Origin: Gnetum montanum
Lineage: Eukaryota; Streptophyta; Gnetopsida; Gnetales; Gnetaceae
Reading direction: 5' to 3'
NCBI GenBank assembly: GCA_015680685.1
Contig: MNCI01018365.1
Coordinates: 136,634 to 200,633, forward strand
DNA: 64,000 nucleotides
Below are positions 55,341 through 64,000 of this stretch, piece by piece (the stretch's first letter is position 1; every line of letters begins with the position of its first letter). The notes beneath the pieces were generated by a model. The model made no database searches, was not told the DNA's origin, and was given only the letters and a program-made list of their open reading frames with translations. The translations under genes and the position numbers were made by a program.

Positions 55341-55880
55341 AAGTCCACGATTAACATAAAGGAAAACATCCAAAATATTAATTTATCCTCAAGGTAATTT
55401 TAGGTAGTTCCACCAACAATAATAGTATTATCCAAGTGGAGCTCCACGGCAACCATATGAGTAGTATTAGTAGTGGAAATAACCACAATCATGGGCATTG
55501 GCACCACCAAGGTAGCAATAACCTTACCAATAGCTTGATCCATATGGTTACTATGTTCAACAACCCCTATATCCATGTGACTCCTCAAGCCATGTCTCTA
55601 CTTTCTAGCCTCATTACCATCCTTCAAATTATTATCAAGCCCATTCTCCACATGAAAGAAGGGGTACCACCTCTTACCCTTATGCTCCTCCTGTCCCTAC
55701 ACATGCTTCTGCACCACCCACATAGCTACCACCTACTCCACCTCTGCAAGGTGAATTACCATTGCAACTACAATAATGCAATGCTACGAGGGTTGTTAAT
55801 CTACAATTGATTCATCAATCGGATGGGTTGAATACTCGATTAAAGAAAAGACCTTTCTTTTGACCCTGTAGTCCTCTTAA
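55341..55880 (+). pseudogene. Low-complexity gag tail, element 3
   Basis: Pro/Tyr/His/Ser-rich segment (for example PYAPPVPTHASAPPT near 55676-55720) linking the gag Cys/His motif to protease, as in elements 1 and 2. Confidence 0.55.
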
Positions 55881-55884
55881 GCCC

Positions 55885-56500
55885 TTGATTACACCCATAA
55901 TTGACCACCTTGCTCTTGCATCTTCTTTTGTACCAAATACCTTCAAGTTCCCTTTAAACCAAAACATGCCTAGGATCCATACTGTAATGCTCACTCATAC
56001 TATATCTAATTGGATTTGTGATAGAAACCTTCCTAGGAAATTAGTCAATCCTAGAAGTCCTCTAATTTATTTGTAGATTGCTAGAAATGAACCATGTAAG
56101 GCTCTTCTTGATTCAGGTTCTGGTGTCAATTTGATTTCTCATGAGATGTACATTACCTGAAACCTACCTCCTCTTAAGAAGAGTAACATCTTATTAGAGT
56201 TAGTAGACTAGTCCATCATTGTTCCATTGGGACTAGTAGAAGACATTGTGACCACTATCTATGGGTGGCCTTATCCTACTGATTTCCTAGTAATCAAAGT
56301 GGAGACCTACAAAGGGGACTTCCCAATCCTTATGGAAAGGGCATGGTTGAGCACCATTTGTGCAAGGATGGGCATCAAAGATCTTTCCCTAAAGATATCC
56401 AAAGAAAATGCATTCAGAAAGATCAAGAAGCACAGAGTTTCATGCATCACGAACAACAATATAGGGTGCAATTGTGTGCAAAAACTCTAGGCTGTAAAGC
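55885..56500 (+). pseudogene. Aspartic protease domain, element 3
   Basis: The active site reads ALLDSGSGVNLISHEMY (about 56100-56150), the only one of the three elements that keeps D-S-G. LELVD, VPLGLVEDIVTTI and TDFLVIKVETYKGDFPILME follow (56227-56490). The start of the domain is the open frame with MPRIHTVMLTHTISNWI. A few stops interrupt it, so no active enzyme would be made. Confidence 0.85.
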
Positions 56501-57000
56501 AAGCATCTATCTCTACATGCATGTAGTGTGCACCAAAAGCAGAAATCCAAAGGTGTTTGTACATAATAGCCAAAAAATAGGAGGGCACCCAGTGGTTGAC
56601 CATTGATTTTGAAAGCAGCATACTTTGCATGGAACCGACTAAGAGCCTAACATGTGCATATGTCACAAGCATGGATGAACTTGAGCAAGTTTATCACTGA
56701 CTCTCTGATGATACAAATGATGACACCTACTGAGGAGAGTTGGAAGTTCCTAAAAAGTTTAAACAAGAACCCCTTGAACTAAAATTCCTACCAGCTGAAA
56801 TGGAATGTGTGTTTCTGAAAAATGGGAAGCTAGTCATAATCAATGTCAATCTTACTCCAAAGTAGAAAAAGATGCTATTGAATGTAGTTGAAAAATGGTA
56901 AGTAAATTTTTCTTGGTCATATCCTAAACTCACAAGGATTGATCCTAGGATATTCCAGCATCGCATCTACACTAATCCAACTATGAAGCCAAAAAGATAG
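56501..57000 (+). pseudogene. Protease-RT linker, element 3
   Basis: Low-similarity linker with an acidic segment and LKFLPAEMECVFLKNGKLVI in the pol frame (about 56780-56840), as expected just before RT in gypsy pol (compare L-P-x-x-L-x-Y-A-F-L). Stops present. Confidence 0.6.
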
Positions 57001-57620
57001 CCATAGAGGTGATTGAACCCCAAACTGAAGTAGATCATCAAGGAGGAAACCGAGCAACTCCTTAAGGTGGGGTTCATCTATCCCATTGTAGATAGTAAGT
57101 GGGTTAGTCCACTCATAATCATGTCAAAGCAAGGTGGTAAGTGGTAGGTCTACATCAACTTTTGGCTGCTCAATATGGCAACATTCAAAGATCATTTTTC
57201 ATTGGCATTTATTGACTAGGTGCTCGACACAATATCTGGGCATTGCTACTACAACTTTCTATATGGTTATAGTGGCTATAACCAAATTCAAATTACACCA
57301 GAAGACTAAGCAAAGATAAAATTTATGAGTCCTTTAGGGACTTCTACATATTGCCAGATGCCATTTGTACTATGCAATGCTCCTACCACATTTCAACGTT
57401 TGGTTCTGAGCATTTTTCAACAACAGATCAGTAGTGGTCTGGAAGTCTTCATGGATGACTTATCCACTTATGGAGCTACATTTGAGCAAGCCCTAAACCA
57501 CCTTGAGCAAGTGCTAAAATGATGTGTTGAAACCAACTTGTAGCTCAATTGGCAAAAAAGTTACTTAATGGTCCTGGAGGGCATTTTATTGGGGCATAGA
57601 ATATCATAAGTAGGAATTGA
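57001..57620 (+). pseudogene. Reverse transcriptase domain, element 3
   Basis: EETEQLLKVGFIYPIVDSKW, LLNMATFKDHFSLAFID, YGYSGYNQIQITPED and TYCQMPFVLCNAPTTFQR lead to the catalytic FMDD at 57448-57459, which is intact here. Visible stops replace expected Gln or Trp/Arg codons (for example D-stop-VLD and ED-stop-AK). The reading frame itself is kept over at least 500 bp, so decay here is mostly point mutation. Confidence 0.9.
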
Positions 57621-58430
57621 GGTGGATCCTAAGAAAATAAGGGTTATCCAAGGAATAACCCACCAACTAGATATTATCAAATATGTTCAGTCATTCCTTG
57701 GACATATTGGCTACTACTGGCAATTTATAGAGAATTTCTCTAATATCACAAAACTATTGGTGGAGCTGAGAAAGAAAGATGCTCCCTTTGTCTAGATCAT
57801 AGAATGTGAAAAAGAATTCCAATAGCTAAATAGAAACTTGTAGAAAATCCAATTCTACAAGCACCTAATTGGTCTAAGTCAGTTCATAACATGATAGATG
57901 CATCAAATTATGCCTTGGGTGCAGTGCTAATGCAATTAGATGACAAGAAATGTCCATACTACATCCACTGTGCTAGCCAAAGCATTATGGGTGTATAATT
58001 GAACTACACCACCATAGAGAAAGAATTGATGGTAGTGGTGTTTTCTCTAGAGAATTTTAGGCATTATGTTCTTGGATACAAGGTGTCTATGCACATGAGC
58101 CATAGTTTCATTCGCTTCCTGATGAATAAGCCAAAGGTGAGCCCCCATGTCATACAGTGGCTGGTGATCTTGCAGGAATTTGATCTTACAATGGTAGATT
58201 CAAAGGAAACTAAGAATGTGATCATTGATGATTTGTCTTGATTGCAATGGGATGAAAAAGAGGAAGAAGATCCATTATCTAATATGTTTCTTAATGAACT
58301 CCTCTTTGCTACAGCTATAACTGAACAAATACCCAATGAGCCAAAATGGTATGATGGCATTCTCACCTATCTTCTCACTTAGGAGATGCCATAAGGGTTG
58401 GACCATCGGAAGAAATAGTAGTTTCTTCAC
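57621..58430 (+). pseudogene. RNase H domain, element 3
   Basis: After the RT thumb (VQSFLGHIGYYWQFIENFSN near 57688-57745) comes NYTTIEKELMVVVFSLENFR, HYVLGYKVSMHMSHSFIRFL and QWLVILQEFDLTMV (57999-58241). The H-x-D/N-H-x-A motif is HMSHSF. One domain only; no archaeal-type second RNase H. Confidence 0.85.
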
Positions 58431-59575
58431 CAGGTGAAACACTTCATAGAGATCAATGAACACCTCTACAAGGTGTGTGTCGATGGCTCAGTTCACTGCT
58501 GTGTCCCTAATGCTAATCAACTACATGTTCTCCAAGATGCTCATGAAGATCCTTGTGGAGGACACTATGCTGGGAGATGCATGACCTTTAAAATCCTGAT
58601 GGAAGGGTACTATTGACTAACAATCTTCAAGGATGCTCACCATTACGTCTATTCTTGTGAATGATTCCAATGAGATGGTAGAATGACTACTCAAATGGAA
58701 GGACCTCAACAATGGATTTAACCACTGGAACCCTTCGACATCTAGGGCATTGATTTCATGGGTTCCATCATGCCCATGTCAAATGGAAAAGCATACATCA
58801 TAGTCACTATTGACTATTGTATGAAATGGGAAAAAGCAGCAACCATCATTAATTGTACATCTTCTATTGCTACTTGGTTTGTATAAAAAAATTTTGTAAA
58901 TAGGTTTGGTGTCCCACGTGCATTAATTTTTGACAATGAAACTTATATTGCAGGCACTACTTTTTGGAAGCTCATGCAATGCTTGGGGGTTGAACATAAA
59001 CTCATAACACCTTATCATCCTCAAGCTAATGGTCAAGTTGAGGTTACCAATAGGGAAATCACAAGGATACTAACAAGAACTATTAGTAAGTATAGGAAGG
59101 ACTAGAGCACAAAACTCAATGATGTCCTTTGGGCTTACTGCTAAACATGGAAACTTCCTATAGGCTATTCTCCCCATGAGCTTGTGTATAGGAAATTACC
59201 AACACTTCCTATTCAATCTGAGCTCTATACACTTTCAACAACTTGTGACCTTAACCTCGACTTAAGTCTAGCCCAAAAAGAAATACTAATGAATCTTAAC
59301 TTACTTAACACAACCTAATTAGTAGTCCTATCATCTAATGAGTTGCACAAGGCCTACAACAAAAAGTGTCATGATCTAAAAATTAGAAAAGTCAAATTCC
59401 AACTAGGAGATAAGGTTCTTTACTGGAACCTCACACATGTACCTAAACAAACTAAGTTCCAAATGTTGTGGGAAGGACCTTACATCACTTACAAAACTTT
59501 TTCTTCTAGGGCCATGATGATCTACAAACCTGAGAACCCAAACAACAAATAGCTAGTCAACATTCAACAAATCAA
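58431..59575 (+). pseudogene. Integrase, element 3
   Basis: The zinc finger reads AHEDPCGGHYAGR then SCE-stop-F, so the last Cys of HHCC is Phe. The core has GIDFMGSIM, ALIFDNETYI and QANGQVEVTNRE, keeping D-D-E. The C-terminus (59343-59552) has KVKFQLGDKVLYWNLTHVPK and LWEGPYITYKTF, the GPY/F module, ending NIQQIKPF. About ten stops. No insertion splits it, which allowed the foreign segment in element 1 to be delimited. Confidence 0.9.
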
Positions 59576-61636
59576 ACCTTTCCATGATCATAAGCTAGCC
59601 AATACAATAAAAGCCTCATCAGATGGATAACCACACTCCATATTTTGGATCTCCTCCTTTCAACTTAGTCGTGGGGAAGATGGCCACCCATGCTAACCAT
59701 ATAAGTGGCTTCTCAGTTTTTCAATTTTTTGTCTTACACATTTTTTTTACAACATTTTTTTTTACAAATTCTTTATTTTACATCTTTTTGTTTCCATGTT
59801 ATTAATCTTTTCTAATTTTTTTTTCCACCATTGTTAGTACATTTACTATTTCTTGAATATTTTACACATTCTTTTATATTTTCTTTTATTTTATTTGGTG
59901 TAATTTTCTAACTTTTTGTTAATAAGTGCTAAGTACATTGGTAATGCATTACTTGATGGTGGTATGTACTATTTTTGTTATTTGATTGTTGGTGTTAGGT
60001 TTCTAGCTTTGATTTTTGTTATGGATAATTAGGACATGGTTTCTTTTTCATGCAATAGGCAATGAGTCCACAACATCCACCCATCCACAAACTCTATGGT
60101 TTTCCTTGTTTTGGAAATATGTAGTTCCTTTTTCATTAATAAAACTTTAATAAATTTGTAACTTTGGTAGTTTTTGGAATTGGAAAGGATTCAAAGGGTT
60201 GAATAGGGTGTGACTTCAAGGGGATTCAATATTCTTTGTGCCTTTCTATTTGCTTGGGTGCATGTGTGTTTTCATGGATTTCTTACCATTTTGTGTCGAC
60301 CAATAAAGGAAGTTGAATAAGTCCTTGCATGGTGTGGTTCTCATTAGAAAAAAAATGATGATGATTTAAAGCACACCCCTTGGACAAAATAAATGCATGT
60401 GTTTTTACATGGTGTGGTTCCCATTTCAAAAATAATAATAAACAATAATGGGAATTCAAAGCATACTTCTTAGAAAAAATAAATGGGCTACAAGCACTAG
60501 GTATGGGACTCATCCCCTCTAACTAAGGCCCTTCCTCATTTCCTACTTCTCCTCTAATATGGAATGGCAGTTGTTCTATGGGAGCATTCTTTTTTCTTAG
60601 GGGATGGACTAGTTTTAGAATAATAATGTGAAGTCACTGAATGTGGTTGATTTTGGTTTGGACTAAGGATGAATCTTATTGAGTCATTTAACCACAAAAT
60701 CTACAAGGGACTTTATGTTACTATAATTAGGAACTCCATTCCACTCTCTGTCATCCATCTATGCTTTTCATGTCTTACCTCATTGCCAGTTTCATGTTAT
60801 GGCTTGATGTCCTCGTTTGATGTGGTGGAATTCTTAGTTAGTTTCTTTCAAGTTTTTGTACTTAACCCTCTGTAACTATTAATCATCTATGGAGCCCATG
60901 GACTCTTTGGTTTGAAGTTATGAAAGGGCATAAAAAGGCCTATGCCTGCTTTGGGGAGGACCCACTTGCATATCTTTTGGTTGGATTAGTTAAGTTCTTT
61001 ACCCTTAGATACTTTTATAGTCAAATTCTTTTTGTTTACCCCATCAATGATGTCCAATTATGCACATCTTCATAACATTTTTTAGTGAACTCTCCTTTTT
61101 TTTGTTGTGAATTCTTACACCCTCTTCAAATATTTTCCTTGTGTTGAACTTTTTTAAATTTTATGGACCACTTATTTGCTAACACTACTAAAGGGATTAA
61201 TCTACCACACTCACAAACTAGCCATGTGTAACCATTGATGAGACAAGGCATTTAATAGTTATGTGTTACAAATTAAATACTAATTCATGATTTTGTTGTG
61301 ATTACAATGGGAAGCATGGACTAGAAGTGAGACTATCCTTAGTAAGGATGATGCAATAGTACCATACAATGAGGATCGTTCATGATCGTTGGATCCCTTC
61401 TCTCTCATTCTTCAGCTGCCAAGAGGCGTTGGATGTTAGTATTATCCAGGGTGTTCACTTCTCTTATCATGAACATCCAAATTTTGTAAAAGTTGTAATT
61501 CCATACACTTGGGCACTCAGAGTCCGTTGTTCCATTTGAGTCAGTTTGTATGTTAGTCAATAATCCCATACCTACCCAATATATTTTGTAACAAACTTGT
61601 TCCTCCTCTTCTACACCTGAGGACAAGTTTTCATTC
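59576..61636 (+). other. 3' spacer, element 3
   Basis: No gene. It matches parts of the spacers in elements 1 and 2 up to about 61.0 kb (for example GGGGAGGACCCACTTG near 60954), then runs to the 3' LTR with GAGGACAAGTTTTCATTC before the purine tract. The TATA-bearing block and third gene found at this point in elements 1 and 2 are missing. Confidence 0.7.
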
Positions 61637-61637
61637 A

Positions 61638-61649
61638 ATCATGGGGGTA
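61638..61649 (+). promoter_or_regulatory. Polypurine end of element 3
   Basis: ATCATGGGGGTA directly precedes the 3' LTR start TGATGAAT. Confidence 0.8.
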
Positions 61650-62482
61650 TGATGAATCACTATTTTTCTATTTTCATGACATCAACTTTGCTACATCAGG
61701 TATGCGATGTTAGGGCCACGACATTGGGTATGCGACATCAAGTTCTGGCTACAACATCAGGTATTCAACGTCAAGGTATATATCCTGGCCTATAAATATA
61801 GCACATGGGCTCCAATTTTTCCATAGTTTGATGTTAGTTTTTAGCCAGAGTAGCAAAGCTCTTGTAGTTTATTTTCCTTAAAGTTAAAATATTTTCTAAG
61901 TGCCCGCAAAAGGAGTCTAAGTGTGTATGGTTCTTTGTTCGAGCACTGATGTGCCTGAGTGTAGCAATGTGATAGGAATAAAACAAACTCGCACTAAGAC
62001 TAGATTAATGTTTATTTTAATGCACTTTACTTTACTACATTTCAATTAAGCAATTTATTTCTAATAGTTAATGAATGCAAGCATGACCACTTTGAGCATA
62101 TATATAGTACTTAATGTTTGGTAGCCCTGTAGCACTATATGTGTTGAGGATGTGTTCAAGAAATTTGGATGGTTTCTTTTGTTAGGCTAGATAGGCAATA
62201 AATAAATTAGATTTTAAATTACTTCACTTTTCATTTTTGTTGTAGGTGATTACATCTATAAAACATAAAATGATAAAAAATCATATACCTCAATTACACT
62301 TAAACCATACCCTTGAGCCTCACAAGTGTAGTTGGGAAGACAACGAACATTCTCAACACTCATTTCACTTCCTAAAGAAACTAGTGTACTAGATAACTAT
62401 AGGTCCATAGAATTCAATTGGATCACATATAACACCTTAGTAATTTGTATGGTTGGACGTAGGGGTACCTCGCTACTTATCA
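61650..62482 (+). repeat. 3' LTR of element 3
   Basis: Partner of 52441-53268, starting TGATGAATCAC and ending CTCGCTACTTATCA. The TATA box CCTATAAATATA is at 61789-61800, preceded by a diverged form of the same inverted repeat (near 61690-61770). Confidence 0.92.
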
Positions 62483-62487
62483 CCCCA

Positions 62488-64000
62488 CACCCCATATTAT
62501 CATTTTAGTTTCTTCTACATTTACTCAAGATCTAGAGGAAATGCAAAATTTTTCTTAAATTTAGACGATATTAAACATACCCNGTCCATTGTAGATCCAA
62601 TCCTACAACTCTTCAATGAAGAGATCAAAAAGAGTTGGAGATAAAGGACAGTCTTTCTTCCCCTCAATTTTTCTCCAAAATTTAAAATTATTTTCTAATT
62701 CAACCTCTTCATACAACTTCTGAGTTAGCTTATGAATTCTACATGGAGACCTATTTTATTTAGTCATAATGATACCTTTTTTCAACTCACTAAATTATAA
62801 TCTTTTGTAAATTTTGTAAAATAAATAAATAATTTTTTATTAGACTTTTTGCAAGTTCAATGTAGTGCTTAAGTATGACAGGATGATCAATAGTAAAATG
62901 GTTCTATCTTAAACATGCTTGAAAAATTACCCTTACATTATTTCTTTCTATTCAACTACTTATTCTTCCTTTGAGAATAGTGCTTAGTAGTTTAGCAAAA
63001 TACTACTTACAATCATACAATAGTTAAAATTTCTTCTCTCATATTTCTTATAAAGAAACATTGCCTTATCAATCTTCCACCATTTAGTAATGACATTTTT
63101 AATGGTAGCATTTAATCTTTTCCAAATTTCTATGTGAAAAAAAAATTCCTACTCATTTAAGTAATTCAACATATGAATCATCTGAATCTATAACTTTTGC
63201 ATATGCTAATTTGTTGATGACATCCATTACTTCTAGGATAAACTACAAATGAGGTTGATAAAAATTATGACAATAAATATTATCTCTTCATGAAAAAAAA
63301 TTAGAATAAAATGCACAAACATCTTTAAATTAATTGTTAAACTATGTAGATACCTTATATTGGAATAACTTTAGAAATTCTTAAGCTTACTTTTATCATG
63401 CAATTGAATTGTTCTTGTAGTCTAACAAAACATCCATTTTTATTTCCAATAAGACATATACATCTCTTGACCAACTAATCTTTTTTTTTTTCTATTAGCA
63501 TTTTTTATATTTTTCTAGCTTAGACACAAGCACCATCAAATTAATTCTTATGAAATTTATGTTTATGAGGATTATTAACTTGTTTACTATTTGACCTATT
63601 TATGAGTTAAACAATAAGCATGTTACTAATGCTCATAATGCAAAATTTTTCTCAAATTTATGCCAAATTAATTTTTGCTACTTGAAATACCTCCACTAAT
63701 TTTGTTCTACTTCCTTATATTTATCTTTTACCTCTACAAGTAATCCTACATGATAAGATTTTTTTTCTTCCCTTTTTGCATTTAGGGTGCATACTAATTT
63801 GTAAAACAAATTTCAAATGAGGATGAATAGATTCCACTAGCACATATCCTACTTTAAACTCTGTAATGTACTTAATATGATCACTAAAAGATAAAATCAA
63901 GTCAATACACAAGTTACTTTGAGGTCCTGTAAATATGAAGGATGTCTCCCTAGAAACCTAGTAACCCCATTGTAAATGAAAATATCTAAATTCTTTCCCT
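62488..64000 (-). pseudogene. LINE reverse transcriptase part, right of element 3
   Basis: The minus strand encodes KDCPLSPTLFDLFIEEL (near 62590-62650; compare Q-G-C-P-L-S-P-x-L-F-x-x-x-I-x-x-L) and RIHKLTQKLYEE just upstream. Further up (about 62.82-63.02 kb) are FAKLLSTILKGRISS and TIDHPVILKHYIELAKSL, which match the S-T-x-D-H-I-F-I-L-K motif of several LINE clades. Stops and shifts abound, and the fold continues at 52440 after the element 3 insertion. One ambiguous base lies at 62583. No endonuclease domain was recognised up to the window end. Confidence 0.65.

Larger units (their letters stand above)
52441..62482 (+). mobile_element. Element 3: Athila/Tat-type LTR retrotransposon, plus strand
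   Basis: LTRs of 828 bp (52441-53268) and 833 bp (61650-62482) flank a plus-strand interior with primer site, gag, protease, RT, RNase H, integrase, spacer and polypurine end. Flanks gccca (52436-52440) and cccca (62483-62487) match at four of five bases. The internal order equals elements 1 and 2, but the third gene and its upstream block are absent. It is inserted in a minus-strand LINE. Genes are broken by stops, but less fragmented than in elements 1 and 2. Confidence 0.92.

Noticed and set aside
57134-57319. 61-codon open frame on the plus strand
   Set aside because: It is a shadow; the RT motifs lie in another frame of the same bases, with stops at expected Gln and Trp/Arg codons.
52441-62482. 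Stop-codon reassignment as explanation for in-frame stops
   Set aside because: Stops are mixed (TAA, TAG, TGA), sit mostly at expected Gln, Trp and Arg codons and come with frameshifts; ordinary C-to-T and G-to-A decay explains them.

Overview
The window is repeat-dense DNA from a large plant genome. The evidence is layered Ty3/gypsy elements of the Athila/Tat type with tRNA-Asp-like primer sites, a tRNA-derived SINE, two kinds of LINE, very few CpG dinucleotides, and stop codons sitting mostly where Gln, Trp or Arg codons are expected. A gymnosperm or another large-genome vascular plant fits, but the species cannot be read from the sequence. I see no intact protein-coding gene; the only host-like sequence is a broken multi-exon fragment near 46.1-48.3 kb. 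Layout: 1-8420 and 23539-25566 hold a very decayed plus-strand Tat-like element with two RNase H domains, one resembling the archaeal-type RNase H of Tat elements. Upstream of it lie a ~190-bp tandem array built around a 24-bp dyad and a short-period degenerate repeat. It is interrupted by element 1 (8421-23538, minus strand, two 946-bp LTRs), whose integrase gene is itself split by a probable solo LTR (15039-16854). Element 2 (26291-40400, minus strand) belongs to the same broad family and carries a CpG-rich, apparently young LTR at 32281-33216 with perfect 5-bp duplications and an internal assembly gap. From 40401 to 46130 there are remnants of an L1-like LINE, a SINE, and a chromovirus-like gypsy element with a Met-tRNA-type primer site. 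From 46131 to 48300 there are exon-like fragments. From 48300 to 51580 I see no gene. Element 3 (52441-62482, plus strand, LTRs of 828 and 833 bp) is inserted in a second, differently built LINE whose parts flank it at 51580-52440 and 62488-64000, both on the minus strand. How the parts work together: elements 1, 2 and 3 share gag-protease-RT-RNase H-integrase order, tRNA-Asp-like primer sites, a GGGGGTA-type polypurine end and an LTR end reading GGTACCTCGCCACTCATCA. Elements 1 and 2 also carry, between integrase and the 3' LTR, a third gene of about 930 codons (a domain resembling the 'putative plant transposon protein' family, then a long coiled coil). About 445 bp before its start, each has a block that in element 1 clearly copies the LTR's own upstream promoter region and carries a TATA box. 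This possible internal promoter plus 3' gene is the most interesting system here; element 3 lacks both.
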